From positions 1 to 64,000 of the forward strand of contig CAJTFN010000009.1 in NCBI GenBank assembly GCA_910575815.1: a stretch of DNA of 64,000 bases, written 5' to 3'. The position numbers were made by a program, and so were the translations under genes. The notes under the pieces were generated by a model. That model ran no database searches, was not told the origin of the DNA, and saw only the letters and a list, made by a program, of their open reading frames with translations. Source of the stretch: Oscillospiraceae bacterium. GTDB taxonomy: Bacteria; Bacillota; Clostridia; Oscillospirales; Oscillospiraceae. Below are positions 47,667 through 56,451 of the stretch, piece after piece. Each line of letters begins with the position of its first letter. The first letter of the stretch is position 1.

Positions 47667-48475
47667 GACGGAGATGGAACGGCTATTTGATTGCCGGCTT
47701 GGTCTTGACGGCCCTTTTGGCCGCCCTGATTCTGCTGGGCTTTTTCTGGACGCCCTATGACCCGGCGGCCATGTCCGCCGGCGCGAAGCTGGAGGGGCCC
47801 TCCCTTCGCCACCTCATGGGCACGGACCAGTTCGGGCGGGACATTTTCAGCCGCGTTTTGCAGGGCGCCGGGTCAACTTCCCTGATTGCCCTTTGCACCG
47901 TGGCCATCGGCGGCGTGGGCGGCGCGGCGGTAGGAGCGCTGACAGGGTATTTCGGAGGCCTTGCCGATGAGGCGCTGATGCGGGTCAACGACGCGCTGAC
48001 GGCCTTTCCCAGTATTTTACTGGCCCTGGTGGTCATCTCCCTTCTGGGACCGGGGAATAAATACAACGTCATTGTCGCCCTGGGGCTGGTGTTCATCCCC
48101 AGCTTCGCCCGGGTGACCCGGACGGCCTTCGCCTCCTTGCGGGATGTGAACTATATCAAAAGCGCCCGGCTGATGGGAGCCTCCAGCGGGCGAATTATGG
48201 CGGTGCACATGCTGCCCAATATTCTGCCAGTGCTGCTGCCCGCGCTGACCATCGGGTTCAACAACGCCGTGCTGGCCGAGGCCTCCATGAGCTTCCTGGG
48301 CATCGGCGTGAAGCCGCCGGACGCCTCCCTGGGCTACATGCTCTCCGAGGCCCAGGGGCTGCTCTTCGGCGCGCCCTGGTACGCTGCCGGGACGGGGCTG
48401 GTCATTGTGCTGCTGGTGTTCAGCGTGGGCCTTTTGGGAGAGGGCCTGCGCCGCCGGGACGGGGAGGTGCTCTGA
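47663..48475 (+). CDS. Peptide ABC transporter permease (DppC-like)
   Basis: A 270-residue protein with six helices. It has LMGTDQFGRDIFSRVLQGA (the DppC hallmark), the EAA loop NYIKSARLMGASSGRIMAVH and FLGIGVKPPDASLGYML. It is the second channel half. Its start overlaps the DppB-like stop, and its own end overlaps the first ATPase by one base. Confidence 0.93.
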   Translation: MRRRWNGYLIAGLVLTALLAALILLGFFWTPYDPAAMSAGAKLEGPSLRHLMGTDQFGRDIFSRVLQGAGSTSLIALCTVAIGGVGGAAVGALTGYFGGLADEALMRVNDALTAFPSILLALVVISLLGPGNKYNVIVALGLVFIPSFARVTRTAFASLRDVNYIKSARLMGASSGRIMAVHMLPNILPVLLPALTIGFNNAVLAEASMSFLGIGVKPPDASLGYMLSEAQGLLFGAPWYAAGTGLVIVLLVFSVGLLGEGLRRRDGEVL

Positions 48476-49266
48476 TGCTGGAAATTCAAGACCTTCACGT
48501 CCGTTTTTGGACCCGGAACCGGGAGGCGGTGTCCGGGGTGTCGCTCTCCATCCGGGAGGGGGAGATTCTGGGCCTCGTGGGGGAGTCCGGGTCCGGGAAG
48601 AGCGTCACGGCCATGAGCGTGGCGGGGCTGCTGCCCCGGAAGCAGTGCGAATACTCCGGAAAGATTTTTCTGGACGGCACGGAGCTGCTCCACGCCCCCC
48701 GGGAGGCCCTGCGGAAGGTCCAGGGGAAGGACATCGGCGTGGTGTTTCAGGAGCCCATGAGCGCGCTGGACCCCTTGATGAGGATTGGCTCCCAGGTGGA
48801 GGAGGTCCTCCGGATTCACACGAGGCTGGGCCGGGAGGAACGGCGCCGTCTGGCGGTGGAGGCCCTGGCGGCGGTGGAGCTGCCGGAGCCGGAGGCGGTG
48901 TACGGAAAGTACCCCCACCAGCTCTCCGGCGGTATGCTTCAGCGGGCCATGATCGCGGCGGCGGTGATTGCGAAGCCCAAGCTTCTGCTTTTGGACGAGC
49001 CCACCACCGCCCTGGATGTGACGGTGCAGGCCCAGATTTTGGAGCTTTTGAAAAAGCTGAACCGGGAGTCCGGCATATCCATGCTCTTCATCTCCCACGA
49101 TCTGAACGTGGTGCGGAAGCTCTGTGGCCGGGTGGCGGTGATGCAGCGGGGAGCGCTGGTGGAGGAGGGGGAGGCCCAGGAGGTCTTTCACCATCCCCGG
49201 CATGAGTACACCCAGCGGCTCATCGCCGCCATTCCCAGGAGAACGCGGAAGGAGGAAGAGGCGTGA
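48475..49266 (+). CDS. Peptide ABC transporter ATP-binding protein (DppD-like)
   Basis: A 263-residue protein. Walker A is GESGSGKS (36-43), the signature is [12 protein letters not shown], Walker B is LLLLDEPT and the H-loop is [25 protein letters not shown] is typical of the peptide/nickel importer ATPases. It works with the DppF-like ATPase. It overlaps the next gene by 4 bases. Confidence 0.93.
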   Translation: MLEIQDLHVRFWTRNREAVSGVSLSIREGEILGLVGESGSGKSVTAMSVAGLLPRKQCEYSGKIFLDGTELLHAPREALRKVQGKDIGVVFQEPMSALDPLMRIGSQVEEVLRIHTRLGREERRRLAVEALAAVELPEPEAVYGKYPHQLSGGMLQRAMIAAAVIAKPKLLLLDEPTTALDVTVQAQILELLKKLNRESGISMLFISHDLNVVRKLCGRVAVMQRGALVEEGEAQEVFHHPRHEYTQRLIAAIPRRTRKEEEA

Positions 49267-50000
49267 GCGAGGAGTTGGTGCTGTCCCTCCGCCATGTGTA
49301 CAGCGGCTATGCCGAGGGCCTGGGGATGCTTGGAAAGAAGACCCGCCAGGAGGTTTTGCACGACGTGACCTTCGACGTGCGCCACGGGGAGATTTTGGGC
49401 CTTGTGGGCGAGTCGGGCACAGGAAAGTCCACGTTGGCCCGGACCATCCTGGGGATGGTGAAGCCGGACCGGGGAGAGGTGGTCCACTACACCAAGCGGC
49501 CCCAGATGATCTTTCAGGACCCATACAGCTCCCTGAATCCCTTTTACAGCGTGGAATGGACGCTGGAGGAACCCCTCCGGGTCTATGGAAAATACGGCAG
49601 GGAGGAGCGGAAGCGCCGGGTCCGGGAGATGCTGGAACGGGTGGAGCTGCCGCCGGAGTGCCTGGAGGCCCGGCCTGCGGAGCTCTCCGGGGGCCAGCGC
49701 CAGCGGGTCAGCATCGCGGCGGCGTTAATACGCCGGCCCCGGTTTCTGATTGCTGACGAGCCGGTATCCGCTCTGGATGTGACGATACAGGCTCAGATTT
49801 TGGATCTGCTCCGTTCCCTGCGGCGGGAGCTGGATCTGAGCTATCTTTTCATCTCCCACGACCTGAACGTGGTTTATCAGCTTTGTGACCGGGTGCTGGT
49901 GATGAAGCGGGGGCGCATTGTGGAGCAGGGGACGGTGGACGAGATTTTTGACCATCCCCGGGAAGACTATACCCGGCAGCTGCTGGCCGCCGCGGAGTGA
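49263..50000 (+). CDS. Peptide ABC transporter ATP-binding protein (DppF-like)
   Basis: A 245-residue protein from GTG 49263, overlapping the DppD-like stop (GTGA). Walker A is GESGTGKS, the signature is [12 protein letters not shown] and Walker B is [12 protein letters not shown]. It lacks the oligopeptide-type C-terminal zinc-like tail but is near normal length. It completes the importer. Confidence 0.92.
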   Translation: MSEELVLSLRHVYSGYAEGLGMLGKKTRQEVLHDVTFDVRHGEILGLVGESGTGKSTLARTILGMVKPDRGEVVHYTKRPQMIFQDPYSSLNPFYSVEWTLEEPLRVYGKYGREERKRRVREMLERVELPPECLEARPAELSGGQRQRVSIAAALIRRPRFLIADEPVSALDVTIQAQILDLLRSLRRELDLSYLFISHDLNVVYQLCDRVLVMKRGRIVEQGTVDEIFDHPREDYTRQLLAAAE

Positions 50001-50056
50001 CCGGGCGGATGCGGCCGCCTTCCGGCAAGGGGCCGGGGAGAGGTAACGGAGAAGGC

Positions 50057-51160
50057 ATGGAATTGAAAACGTTTTTTCGGAAGTACCCAAAACTCCATAT
50101 CTGGTTCCTGGCGGACTGCGGGCTGCTGCTGGCCTTCTATCTTTTCCGCGGTCAGCGCTGGCTGATGAACGCCGTGGCGGACCACTTCACCGGGCCCCTC
50201 CGGCGGGGGCTGGGGCGGCTCAGCTACCTGGTTCCCTTTTCCGTTATGGAGGTGGTGGAGGGCCTGGCGGCCCTGGCCGCTCTGGGCTACGTCGTCTGGA
50301 GCCTCCGGGCGGTGGTCCGGGCGAAGGGCTGGCGGCGGGAGCGGGCCTATGGCGCGGTTTTGGGCGGGGCCTGCGGGCTGCTGTCCCTCTGGGCCCTGTT
50401 CTGCCTGCTGTGGGGCGTCAACTACTGGACGGACAGCTTTCAGGATCAATCCGGTATCTATGCCCAGCCGGTGGCGCTGGAGGACTTGAAGGATGTGACG
50501 GCCTACTTCGCGGACCGGGTGGCCGAGGCGGCGGAGACGGTGGAACGGGACGAGCATGGCCTCTTTGCCGTGCCCCGGGAGGAGATTTTGGCGAACAGCG
50601 TCTTTGCCTATGACGGCATTACGGAGACCTTCCCCTTCCTGGCCTTCGACGATCCCGGCGTGAAGCCCATGGCCTTCTCCCGGCTGATGAGCGCCCTGGA
50701 CTTCACGGGATTTTACAGCTCCTTCACCGGGGAGTCCAACGTCAACGTGGACAGTCCTGCCTGTATGCTGCCCTCCACCATCGCCCATGAGCTGGCCCAC
50801 CAGCGGGGCTTTGCCTCGGAGCAGGAGTGCAACTTCCTGGCGGTGCTGGCCTCCACCACCTGCGCCGACCCGGCCTATGTGTACTCCGGCTGGCTGATCG
50901 GGTATGTATACTTGGGAAACGCCCTGTATCCCCAGGACCCGGAGGCCTATTTTGCCATACGGGAGAGTCTGCCGGAGAGCGTGCGGCTGGACCTGGCCTA
51001 CAACAACGCCTACTGGGCCCAGTTCCAGGACACGGCTGTCCAGCGGGCCAGCAACAAGGTCTACGACGGAATCCTGAAAAGCTACGGCGACGAGCGGGGG
51101 ATTCAGTCCTATGGAACGGTGGTGGACTTGTTGGTGGTTTACTATCAAGAGGCATGTTGA
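50057..51160 (+). CDS. DUF3810 membrane protein with HExxH-like motif
   Basis: A 367-residue protein from ATG 50057. Three N-terminal hydrophobic helices (HIWFLADCGLLLAFYLF; VVEGLAALAALGYVVWSLR; GAVLGGACGLLSLWALFCLL) precede a large domain with PSTIAHELAHQRGFASEQEC. HELAH is a metalloprotease-type zinc motif (HExxH), with a downstream acidic segment as third-ligand candidate. The family is DUF3810. Being next to a peptide importer, it may produce or process peptides at the membrane, though only linkage supports this. It starts 57 bases after the ATPase. Confidence 0.75.
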   Translation: MELKTFFRKYPKLHIWFLADCGLLLAFYLFRGQRWLMNAVADHFTGPLRRGLGRLSYLVPFSVMEVVEGLAALAALGYVVWSLRAVVRAKGWRRERAYGAVLGGACGLLSLWALFCLLWGVNYWTDSFQDQSGIYAQPVALEDLKDVTAYFADRVAEAAETVERDEHGLFAVPREEILANSVFAYDGITETFPFLAFDDPGVKPMAFSRLMSALDFTGFYSSFTGESNVNVDSPACMLPSTIAHELAHQRGFASEQECNFLAVLASTTCADPAYVYSGWLIGYVYLGNALYPQDPEAYFAIRESLPESVRLDLAYNNAYWAQFQDTAVQRASNKVYDGILKSYGDERGIQSYGTVVDLLVVYYQEAC

Positions 51161-51180
51161 AGCGAAGGACACAAAAATTC

Positions 51181-51224
51181 CCGCGTCTCCTACACGGCTG
51201 TGTAAGAGACGCGGCTTCTTTTTG
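51181..51224. terminator. Bidirectional terminator
   Basis: CCGCGTCTC (51181-51189) and GAGACGCGG (51206-51214) form a stem with T-rich sequence after it on the plus strand (CTTCTTTTT) and on the minus strand (AATTTTTG). It serves both the peptide operon and the lipoprotein gene. Confidence 0.85.
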
Positions 51225-51225
51225 G

Positions 51226-52002
51226 CTATGCGTAGACGGAAAGGGTTCCGTAATAGGTGGAGACGGTGGAGTCGTCCGTCACGTAGGGCCCCACGTCGGC
51301 GGGACCGTAGCGCAGGAGGAAGTAGTCCAGATCGTGGAGGGCCTTGTAGGCGTTGTTGGCGTGTTCCATGGAGCGAAGGTCCCTGGCCAGCAGGATCTCC
51401 TCCCGAAGAGACTCCAGGGCGGCGGCCAGGTCCTCGTTGCCCCCGGCGACGATGAAGCCGTCCAGAATGGCGGCGAAGTCCTCCGCGTCACAGGGATTGG
51501 CGTCAACGACTCTGGAGGCGTATTTGCTGTAAAACGCCTCCTCCGTGAGCCCCTCCTCCCGGCAGACGGAGGCCATGTCCAGTCCGCCGTCCACCGCCCA
51601 GCCGATCTGAATTTCTCCGGTTTGGTCGAAGTAGTTCCAATAGAGGCTGTCCGGGTCGGAGAGCTTTTCGAAAATGTTGTTGTATAGGTATTGGTGCTCC
51701 CACCAGAGGTTCGCCTCCCGGATCACCTGGTTCAGGCGTTCGATCTGGGCGGAGTCCATATCCGCCAGCGCCTGTTCCCGGGCCGCGAGGACGGCAGCCT
51801 CCGCAGGGGCGGAGGGCTTTTCGCCGGCGGCGCCGGAGTGGGCGGAGGGGAGCTCCGTTTCCTGGGCCGCGACGGACCGGGCGGGTTCCGGCGATTGGAT
51901 TTCCCCTCCGGGGCTTTGAGCTCCGGAGGCGCACCCCCCGAGGAGAAGAGTCAGGGCGCAGGAGATGAAGAGCCTTTTATAGTTCCGCACAAGCATAACC
52001 AT
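51226..52002 (-). CDS. Lipoprotein of unknown function, 258 residues
   Basis: A 258-residue protein with a lipobox LLLGGC (Cys24). A Glu/Ser/Ala-rich linker (30-75) precedes a helical domain with DMDSAQIERLNQVIREANLW and AKALHDLDYFLL-like segments, rich in Tyr, Trp and Asp. ATG 52002 and ATG 51996 are both possible starts after GAGGTAGG. The family is not recognised. It stands alone on the minus strand. Confidence 0.7.
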   Translation of the reverse strand: MVMLVRNYKRLFISCALTLLLGGCASGAQSPGGEIQSPEPARSVAAQETELPSAHSGAAGEKPSAPAEAAVLAAREQALADMDSAQIERLNQVIREANLWWEHQYLYNNIFEKLSDPDSLYWNYFDQTGEIQIGWAVDGGLDMASVCREEGLTEEAFYSKYASRVVDANPCDAEDFAAILDGFIVAGGNEDLAAALESLREEILLARDLRSMEHANNAYKALHDLDYFLLRYGPADVGPYVTDDSTVSTYYGTLSVYA

Positions 52003-52107
52003 CCTACCTCACGTTTCACGGGCTTGGGTCTTTAAAAACATCATTCTATCATTCTCGCCGCCGGAAGTCATTTCGCATCTGTAAATTTTGGATGGAATCT
52101 CTGGGAA

Positions 52108-52980
52108 TCAAAGCCCCGACAGATCAAAATCCGGGGTGTACTCCTCCTTGGCGGAGGTCCGCTCCTGGGTATAGCCGTTTGTAATGCCGCAGTTCTCCAT
52201 GTAGGCCATCGCCGCCCGGTATTCCGCCTTTGTCACGTGGCGGCGGAGATTTCCGGCGGCGCCGGGCTGGGGGGTGTACTGGCTCATGAGGGAAAACAGC
52301 ACGTCTCCGGGGCGGAAGGTCCGGGCCACCCAGTCGAGAACCCGCCGGGTGTTCTCCAGCTCCCCCGGGAGAAGGAGGTGACGGATGAGGACGCCGGATT
52401 GCAGCTGCCCGTCCTCCAGGCGGTAAGGGCCCGTTTGACGGAACATCTCCCAAATGGCCGGGGCGGCCCGGTCGAAGTAGTCCTCCGCGCCGGAGAACCG
52501 GGCGGCGGGGCCCGGAAGGGCGTATTTCAGATCCGGCAGGTAAATCTGGACCTTTCCGTCCAGAAGGCGGAGGGCCTCCGGTTTTTCATAGCCCCCGCAA
52601 TTCCAAACCACCGGGACCGGCCAGGGCTCCTCCCCCAGGGCCTCTAAAACAGCGGGGAGGAAGTGGGTGGGGGTGACCAGGTCCAAGCAAGCCGCCCCCT
52701 GGGCAACGAGCTCTTGAAAGATCTCCCGGAGGCGGGCGGCGGAGACGGGCTTTCCCACGCCGTCCTGGGAAATGGGCTTGTTTTGGCAATATACGCAGCG
52801 GAGATTGCAGCCGGAGAAAAAGACGGCCCCGGCGCCCCGCTCCCCTACCAGGCAGGGCTCCTCCCACTGGTGGAGCATGGCCCGGGCCACCACCGGCACC
52901 GCGGGCTGCCCGCAGACGCCGCCGGGACGGTCCGGCGTTCGCTCCGCGCCGCAGTTCCGGGGACAGAGATTGCAGGTCAT
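52108..52980 (-). CDS. Radical SAM protein, pyruvate formate-lyase-activating-enzyme-like
   Basis: A 290-residue protein from ATG 52980. CNLCPRNCGAERTPDRPGGVC forms an N-terminal Cys-rich patch. The radical-SAM cluster motif is GCNLRCVYCQNK (CxxxCxxC). TPTHFLPAVLEAL and YLPDLKY are found in the AmmeMemoRadiSam/PflA-like uncharacterised branch. It probably makes an adenosyl radical for an unknown activation. The start overlaps the thymidine kinase stop by 4 bases. Confidence 0.85.
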   Translation of the reverse strand: MTCNLCPRNCGAERTPDRPGGVCGQPAVPVVARAMLHQWEEPCLVGERGAGAVFFSGCNLRCVYCQNKPISQDGVGKPVSAARLREIFQELVAQGAACLDLVTPTHFLPAVLEALGEEPWPVPVVWNCGGYEKPEALRLLDGKVQIYLPDLKYALPGPAARFSGAEDYFDRAAPAIWEMFRQTGPYRLEDGQLQSGVLIRHLLLPGELENTRRVLDWVARTFRPGDVLFSLMSQYTPQPGAAGNLRRHVTKAEYRAAMAYMENCGITNGYTQERTSAKEEYTPDFDLSGL

Positions 52981-53555
52981 AGGCCGAAGTCCGGGCCCAG
53001 ATTGCCCTCCATCCAGTGGCGGCGGCAGAGGCCGATGTATTTGTCGTTGGCCCCCAGGACCACCTGCTCCCCCTCCTTGAGGACCTTGCCGTTTTCGTCG
53101 AAGCGGGCGTTGAAGGTGGCCTTTTTGCCGCACCAGCAGATGGTTTTAACCTCCTCGATCTTGTCCGCCATGACCAGAAGGGCGTAGCTTCCGGGGAAGA
53201 GATCCCCTTTGAAATCCGCCCGGAGGCCGTAGCACATGACGGGGATGTCCAGGTGGTCCACAAGGTAGACCAGGTACATGACCTCCTCCTTCGTGAGAAA
53301 CTGGGCCTCGTCCACGATGATGCAGGCGTTCTGCTGGAGCTCCATGGCGGTCATCTCACGCATTTCGTCGAAATACACGCAGGGGTATTTCAGGCCGATG
53401 CGGGAATAGACCATATGCTCCCCGTCCCGGGAGTCCAGCCGGGGCTTGACCATCAGGGCCTTCTGGCCCCGCTCCTCGTAGTTGAAGCGGGCCATCAGGG
53501 CGTTGGCGGATTTGCTGGAGCCCATGGCCCCGTATTTGAAGTACAACTGTGCCAT
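52977..53555 (-). CDS. tdk: Thymidine kinase (type II)
   Basis: A 192-residue protein. The P-loop is GAMGSSKS (residues 9-16), the catalytic Glu83 is in VDEAQF, and the zinc site comes from CWCGKKA and CRRH. The loop LRADFKGDLFPGSYALL binds thymidine. It phosphorylates thymidine for salvage. The start follows weak GAGG-like sequence. It is linked to the radical SAM gene. Confidence 0.95.
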   Translation of the reverse strand: MAQLYFKYGAMGSSKSANALMARFNYEERGQKALMVKPRLDSRDGEHMVYSRIGLKYPCVYFDEMREMTAMELQQNACIIVDEAQFLTKEEVMYLVYLVDHLDIPVMCYGLRADFKGDLFPGSYALLVMADKIEEVKTICWCGKKATFNARFDENGKVLKEGEQVVLGANDKYIGLCRRHWMEGNLGPDFGL

Positions 53556-53586
53556 ATGCGCTAAACGGAGCGGGAGGACCCGAGGG

Positions 53587-53919
53587 TCACCTCTCGCTCT
53601 CTTCCTCCTTTTCTATTTCGGGGTTTACGGTGAAGAGCCGGGCGCTGGGGGTGGGCTCCTCGGGGTCCGGGACGTCAAAGACCATTTTCCGGCACGCCGG
53701 ACAGAGCCAGGCGGCGCGGTACTGCTCCAGCGAGGTCCCCTGGGTGTCGACCTTCAGAGGGATGGCCCTCGGGTCCAGGCGTTTGCGGAGGGAGGGCGGT
53801 CCGGCGTACCAGAAAATGTCCCCCCGGGGGGCGATCAGGTGCCCCCACGCCATGTCCCGCCCGCACCAGGGGCATTTCACCGGGGAGGGCGGGTTTGGCG
53901 GCTGTTTGAAAAAGGACAT
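53587..53919 (-). CDS. Zinc-ribbon protein, paralogue 1
   Basis: A 110-residue protein with a CPWCG (residues 16-20) and a CPAC/CRK pair later (LCPACRKMVFDVPDPEEP), consistent with a two-knuckle zinc ribbon resembling DUF6487. It is the shortest of three tandem paralogues. Between the knuckles is a W/Y-rich segment (IFWYAGPPSL). It has no known function. Confidence 0.7.
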   Translation of the reverse strand: MSFFKQPPNPPSPVKCPWCGRDMAWGHLIAPRGDIFWYAGPPSLRKRLDPRAIPLKVDTQGTSLEQYRAAWLCPACRKMVFDVPDPEEPTPSARLFTVNPEIEKEEESER

Positions 53920-53928
53920 GGAAATCTC

Positions 53929-54387
53929 CTATTCCTCTGCCTCGTCCCCGGGGCCTTTTTCCGCGTTCTCGGATGGAGCGGAGAAGGGCTCGTAGACCGC
54001 CGGAGGATCCGGCAGATCGAAAATCACCTTTTTGCAGTCCCGGCAGGCCCAGGCGGTCTTGTAGCGGCCGCCCCAGACGCCGCCCTCATGGAGCAGATCG
54101 ACGCCGCCGCTGGCGAGTCCCCGGAAGGGGTCGAATTTGTGTGTGCCCGGATACCAGCGGACGGCGTCCCGGCCCCCGGTGATAAAGCCCTGTTCCATCT
54201 CCTGCCCGCACCAGGGGCAGGGCTCCGGAGGGAGGCGCCTGGCCTCCTCCTTTTCTCTGGCGGCGTCCCTGCGCCGCTCGTTCCAGGCGTCCAGACGGTC
54301 GATGGGGTTCTCCCCGGACTCCTTGGGTTCCCGGCGCTTCTCCGGCTTGCGGTCCCAGGGGTCCTCGCTCTGTTTCCGAAAGGGCAT
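53929..54387 (-). CDS. Zinc-ribbon protein, paralogue 2
   Basis: A 152-residue protein. The charged N-terminus (KQSEDPWDRKPEKRREPKES) is followed by CPWCGQEMEQGFITGG and, later, ACRDCKKVIFDLPDPPAVYEP. The head is nearly the same as in paralogue 3, so the pair arose by recent duplication. It is 9 bases from paralogue 1 and 3 bases from paralogue 3. Confidence 0.75.
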   Translation of the reverse strand: MPFRKQSEDPWDRKPEKRREPKESGENPIDRLDAWNERRRDAAREKEEARRLPPEPCPWCGQEMEQGFITGGRDAVRWYPGTHKFDPFRGLASGGVDLLHEGGVWGGRYKTAWACRDCKKVIFDLPDPPAVYEPFSAPSENAEKGPGDEAEE

Positions 54388-54390
54388 GGC

Positions 54391-54843
54391 TCATTCCTCC
54401 TCTTCCCCGTCCCCGGCGTCTTCATCCTCCGATGGGGCAAAGGGATCGTAGACCGCCGGGGGATCCGGCATGTTGAAGACCATCTTTTTGCAGTCCCGGC
54501 AGAGCCAGACGGTTTTATACTTGGTGAACGCGCCTTCGTCCGCCAGATCGAAGTGCTCCTTGCTGAAGTCCCCGATCCAGGCGGCTTTCGTGGTGAGGAC
54601 GCCGGAGTACCAAGTGATGCCCCGGCCACCCATCATGTAGCCCTGCTCCATGTCCTTCCCGCACCAGGGGCACTTCTCCGGCGGCAGCCATTTGGCGGCC
54701 TCCTTCTCCTTGGCCTCGGCTTTTCGCTGCTCGTTCCAGGCTTTCAGGCTGTCCATGGGATTTTCCCGGGGCTCCTTGGGCGGCGGACGGCGCTTTTCCG
54801 GCTTCCGGTCCCAGGGGTCTTCGCTTTGCTTCCAAAATGCCAT
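54391..54843 (-). CDS. Zinc-ribbon protein, paralogue 3
   Basis: A 150-residue protein. It shares KQSEDPWDRKPEKR at the head, CPWCGKDMEQGYMMGGRG at the first knuckle and CRDCKKMVFNMPDPPAVYDP at the second with paralogue 2. The middle (residues 75-110) differs. The tail is strongly acidic (EDEDAGDGEEEE). It is the first gene of the array after mutY and probably shares its transcript. Confidence 0.75.
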   Translation of the reverse strand: MAFWKQSEDPWDRKPEKRRPPPKEPRENPMDSLKAWNEQRKAEAKEKEAAKWLPPEKCPWCGKDMEQGYMMGGRGITWYSGVLTTKAAWIGDFSKEHFDLADEGAFTKYKTVWLCRDCKKMVFNMPDPPAVYDPFAPSEDEDAGDGEEEE

Positions 54844-54852
54844 GGGTTCCTC

Positions 54853-55908
54853 CTATCCCTCTAATTCCCGCCGGGCCTCCTCGCTGTAGCGGGCGAAGGC
54901 CGAGGGGACGGCGTGGCGGTCCAAGGTGTCTGTCCAGAGAAAGGACGGCGGCCCCTGGCCGGTGACAGTCAGGGTATAGCCGGTCATGCGCCACTCGACG
55001 TGGCTGAAGATGTGCCGGGCCGTCAGGCGGCTCTTCCAGGTCCTGGGCTCCAGTCCCCAGGCGCGGAGGGCCTCTCCGGCGGCGGCCTCGTCCAGGGTCC
55101 CCTCCACATTGGGAAACTCCCACAGTCCCGCCAGCAGGCCGGCTTCCGGACGCTTCCGAAGGGCGATCTCCCCCTCCCGCAAAAGGAGGAAGACCGTCTT
55201 CTTCTCGACGCGCCGGGGTTTCTTCGGGGCCTTGACGGGCAGGGCCTGGGCCGTGCCCCGAGCCCGGCCCAGGCAAAGGTCCCGGACCGGACAAAAGAGG
55301 CACTTCGGCGGGCCGTTGGGCACGCAGACCGTGGCCCCCAGTTCCATAAGGGCCTGGTTGAAAATCCGAATGTCCGCCGGAGTCTCCGGGAAAATAGCCC
55401 GGACCTGGGCGCGGATGGCTTTCTTCGTCTGAGGAGCAGCGATGTCGCCGTGGTCGTCCGTTAGGCGGGTGACCACCCGGAGGACGTTGCCGTCCACCGC
55501 CGGTTCCGCCTGGGCAAAGGCGGCGGAGGCAATGGCGGCGGCGGTGTAGTCCCCAACGCCGGGAAGAGCCAACAGGCCGTCGTAGCTCTCGGGGAAGCCG
55601 CCGCAATCCGCGATGCGTTTCGCCGCCTTCTGGAGATTCCGGGCCCGGCTGTAGTAGCCCAGGCCCTCCCAGAGCTTTAGAAGATGGTCTTCCGGCGCGG
55701 AGGCCAGGACCTCCACGGTGGGAAAGGCCTCCAGAAACCGGGCGTAGTAGTCCAGCACCGCCGCCACGCGGGTTTGCTGGAGCATGATTTCTGAGACCCA
55801 GATGCGGTAGGGATCCCGGGTTCGGCGCCAGGGAAGGTCCCGGGCGTTCTCCCGATACCACGCCAGAAGCGGCGGGGGGAGCTGGGATGTTATTGTGTGT
55901 TGTTTCAT
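54853..55908 (-). CDS. mutY: A/G-specific adenine glycosylase (MutY)
   Basis: A 351-residue protein. The HhH-GPD domain has PWRRTRDPYRIWVSEIMLQQ, LPGVGDYTAAAIASAAF and a catalytic Asp in the GNVLRV region. The Fe-S cluster motif is C-x7-C-x2-C-x5-C (from VCVPNGPPK to LC). The C-terminal NUDIX-like domain (LLREGEIALRKRPEAGLLAG, WEFPN) recognises 8-oxoG. It removes A opposite 8-oxoG. It begins on ATG 55908 and is followed by the zinc-ribbon genes. Confidence 0.93.
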   Translation of the reverse strand: MKQHTITSQLPPPLLAWYRENARDLPWRRTRDPYRIWVSEIMLQQTRVAAVLDYYARFLEAFPTVEVLASAPEDHLLKLWEGLGYYSRARNLQKAAKRIADCGGFPESYDGLLALPGVGDYTAAAIASAAFAQAEPAVDGNVLRVVTRLTDDHGDIAAPQTKKAIRAQVRAIFPETPADIRIFNQALMELGATVCVPNGPPKCLFCPVRDLCLGRARGTAQALPVKAPKKPRRVEKKTVFLLLREGEIALRKRPEAGLLAGLWEFPNVEGTLDEAAAGEALRAWGLEPRTWKSRLTARHIFSHVEWRMTGYTLTVTGQGPPSFLWTDTLDRHAVPSAFARYSEEARRELEG

Positions 55909-56050
55909 GGGGAGATTATAGCACAGTTTGGGGAAGATGGACAGCCTTTTTCCACGAGGAGCTCAAAATCCAGAGGGAGGCGTTCCTCGTCTCCGGTAGT
56001 GAATCAATGAATTGTCCGCCCCGGCAAGGTGCCGCGGTTCAAAGCAGGGG

Positions 56051-56100
56051 TTGACATACCTAGTAAGACTATGTATAATAAGCATAGAAATTCTAGGTAT
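56051..56100 (+). promoter_or_regulatory. Promoter and nested dyads of the PadR operon
   Basis: TTGACA (56051-56056), 17-base spacer, TATAAT (56074-56079). ATACCTAG (56056-56063) and CTAGGTAT (56093-56100) are perfect inverted arms. CTATG and CATAG form an inner dyad over the -10 box. This looks like the self-operator of the PadR regulator, and the right arm ends inside the leader. Confidence 0.8.
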
Positions 56101-56112
56101 AAGGAGGCGGCT

Positions 56113-56451
56113 ATGAAGAAGAACGCCATTGAGCACACCCGGCTACTGGTGCTGTCCCTGCTGGTGGGGGAGGATATGTATGGCTACCAGATGATTGTGG
56201 AGCTGGCCCGGCGGTCCAACCACACCTTCGACATGAAAGAGGGAACGCTGTACCCGGTGCTCCACGGGCTGGAGCAGGAGGGCTTTGTGGAGGCCTATCG
56301 CCAGGAGGCCCCCTCGGGGCGGGAGCGGAAATATTATCACCTGACCCGAAAGGGCCAGGGAGCCCTCCGGGAGGAGAAGCAGGCCTGGGAGCGCTACGCC
56401 GGAGCGGTGAACGACGTGCTCCGGGGCGGCGCGGAGGCGGAGCCCGTATGA
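56113..56451 (+). CDS. PadR-family regulator
   Basis: A 112-residue protein from ATG 56113 after AAGGAGG. The winged helix shows LLVLSLLVGEDMYGYQMIVE, TFDMKEGTLYPVLHGLEQEG and GRERKYYHLTRKG, as in PadR. PadR proteins repress operons and sense phenolics, envelope stress or drugs. The partner genes are a DUF1700-type protein and a membrane-anchored protein, a common PadR pairing. Confidence 0.92.
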   Translation: MKKNAIEHTRLLVLSLLVGEDMYGYQMIVELARRSNHTFDMKEGTLYPVLHGLEQEGFVEAYRQEAPSGRERKYYHLTRKGQGALREEKQAWERYAGAVNDVLRGGAEAEPV

